Assembly: GCF_001665535.1 (NCBI RefSeq) | Contig: NZ_LZSQ01000015.1 | Span: 1-64,000, forward strand | From: Mycobacterium sp. 852002-51961_SCH5331710 | GTDB taxonomy: Bacteria; Actinomycetota; Actinomycetes; Mycobacteriales; Mycobacteriaceae | DNA: 64,000 nt | Reading direction: 5' to 3' | Shown: piece after piece, positions 63,511-64,000 of the stretch | How positions within the stretch are numbered: the stretch's first letter is position 1 | How the letters are laid out: every line of letters begins with the position of its first letter | Position numbers and translations under genes: made by a program | The notes under the pieces: generated by a model | What the model was told of the DNA's origin: nothing | Database searches by the model: none | What the model saw: only the letters and a program-made list of their open reading frames with translations

Positions 63511-64000
63511 GTAGCGCCCCTTTCAACTGTGCGACGGCTTCCGCTGGCCTGTCGAGGTCGACGGCGCCTCGGGCGATCTGACCGAAGCACACAGCCGCCA
63601 GCACCCGGTCGGCGAACTCCTCGACATCACCCCACGGTAGGTACGGCTTCGAGATCAGCATCGCGGCCACCCCGTGCGCGACGGTCATCAACTCCAGCGC
63701 CATCGCCGTCGAATCACCCGGCGCATAGATTCCCTCCGCGATCAGGCCCTCGACCGCGGCGCGCAGATGCACGAACGCCGAGCTGTTCAACGCCACGTCC
63801 ACATCGCTGCCCGGCCGACTCTCCCCCATCGTCGCAATGCGATACAGCTCAGGGGTTTTCATCGCGAACCGAACGTACGCCAGTCCCTGGGCACGCAGCA
63901 CCTCGATGGTCGAGGGCTGCCCGGCCGCCACGGACTGCATCTCCTCGTCGAGCTTCTCGAAGTACCGCGCGCACACCGCGTCGAGCAGGGCGTCCTTGTC
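63491..64000 (-). CDS. TetR-family regulator, N-terminus beyond the window
   Basis: The frame is open to the window end, and the visible part begins DKDALLDAVCARYFEKLDEE, the usual stretch just after a TetR helix-turn-helix. The remaining 165 residues or so form the ligand-binding helical domain (PELYRIATMGESRPG, VAHGVAAMLISKPYLPW). It overlaps the methyltransferase start. The target is probably this operon. Confidence 0.82.
   Translation of the reverse strand, partial: DKDALLDAVCARYFEKLDEEMQSVAAGQPSTIEVLRAQGLAYVRFAMKTPELYRIATMGESRPGSDVDVALNSSAFVHLRAAVEGLIAEGIYAPGDSTAMALELMTVAHGVAAMLISKPYLPWGDVEEFADRVLAAVCFGQIARGAVDLDRPAEAVAQLKGALHVGHGQ

Overview
The window is high-GC actinobacterial DNA, almost certainly from a rapidly growing non-tuberculous mycobacterium (Mycolicibacterium-like). 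The evidence is a dense set of genes whose order I recognise from the Mycobacterium tuberculosis interval Rv1219c to Rv1151c, read in the opposite direction: multidrug ABC exporter and regulator, glgC/glgM, tag, gpgS-folP2-fadD6, LOG, dapE/dapD, fadD36, pruB/pruA/pruC, dapC/fdxC, fbiC, mshB, lpqW, typA, mutT2, pimE, the Rv1158c/Rv1157c-like secreted proteins, an Rv1156-like HhH protein, Rv1155, Omt, a GntR regulator and a sirtuin. Gene assignments come from reading the translations; no database search was possible. No tRNA, rRNA, CRISPR array, intact insertion sequence or origin was seen, and no gene-free stretch exceeds 300 bases.

Layout. 1-6.1 kb: end of an unknown gene, a TetR regulator with two operator-like palindromes, an ABC exporter, two ICMT-like membrane methyltransferases, and an ECF41-type sigma factor divergent from a small membrane protein. 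6.1-16.2 kb: DUF4126 protein, small secreted protein, glycogen/alpha-glucan genes glgC and glgM, tag, a DivIVA-like protein, gpgS, folP2, fadD6 and LOG. 16.2-22.9 kb: an AAA-type ATPase, three type VII secretion substrate-like genes (EspC-like, PE-like, PPE-like) and an ABC-F protein with an unusual leader. 22.9-27.9 kb: dapE/dapD, a VanY-like lipoprotein, a VOC protein, fadD36 and a Nudix hydrolase. 28-34.2 kb: proline catabolism (pruB, pruA, pruC), dapC and fdxC. 34.4-41.3 kb: DUF1353 and YceI proteins, fbiC, a secreted protein and mshB. 41.3-50 kb: CLC channel, lpqW, typA, small zinc-ribbon-like proteins, mutT2, a PCD-type protein and pimE. 50-64 kb: Ala/Pro-rich secreted proteins, nitroreductase, a nonsense-disrupted hydrolase, a resolvase-domain protein, HhH protein, acetate symporter pair, MFS transporter, Rv1155-like protein, two related methyltransferases, GntR/sirtuin, an AbiEi/DUF559 protein, and a methyltransferase with a TetR gene cut by the window end.

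Functional themes are cell-envelope building (diaminopimelate, PIM/LM mannosides, alpha-glucan and glucosylglycerate precursors, type VII and Sec exports), redox chemistry (mycothiol, F420, ferredoxin), and drug or stress response (two ABC systems, ECF41 sigma factor, CLC channel). Many starts have a TANNNT box 6-7 nt upstream and no Shine-Dalgarno, the signature of leaderless mycobacterial transcripts.

The most interesting non-genic structure is three families of palindromic elements: four 45-50 nt hairpins with a conserved core and outer stems that differ by compensating bases, three 53-bp palindromes beside stop codons, and two 60-nt elements with identical arms. Other leads are mirrored ECF41-type promoters, the ABC-F leader (perfect 14-bp inverted repeat covering the start codon), the T7SS substrate trio, overlapping dapD/dapE promoters, and a TGA in place of a codon in a hydrolase.
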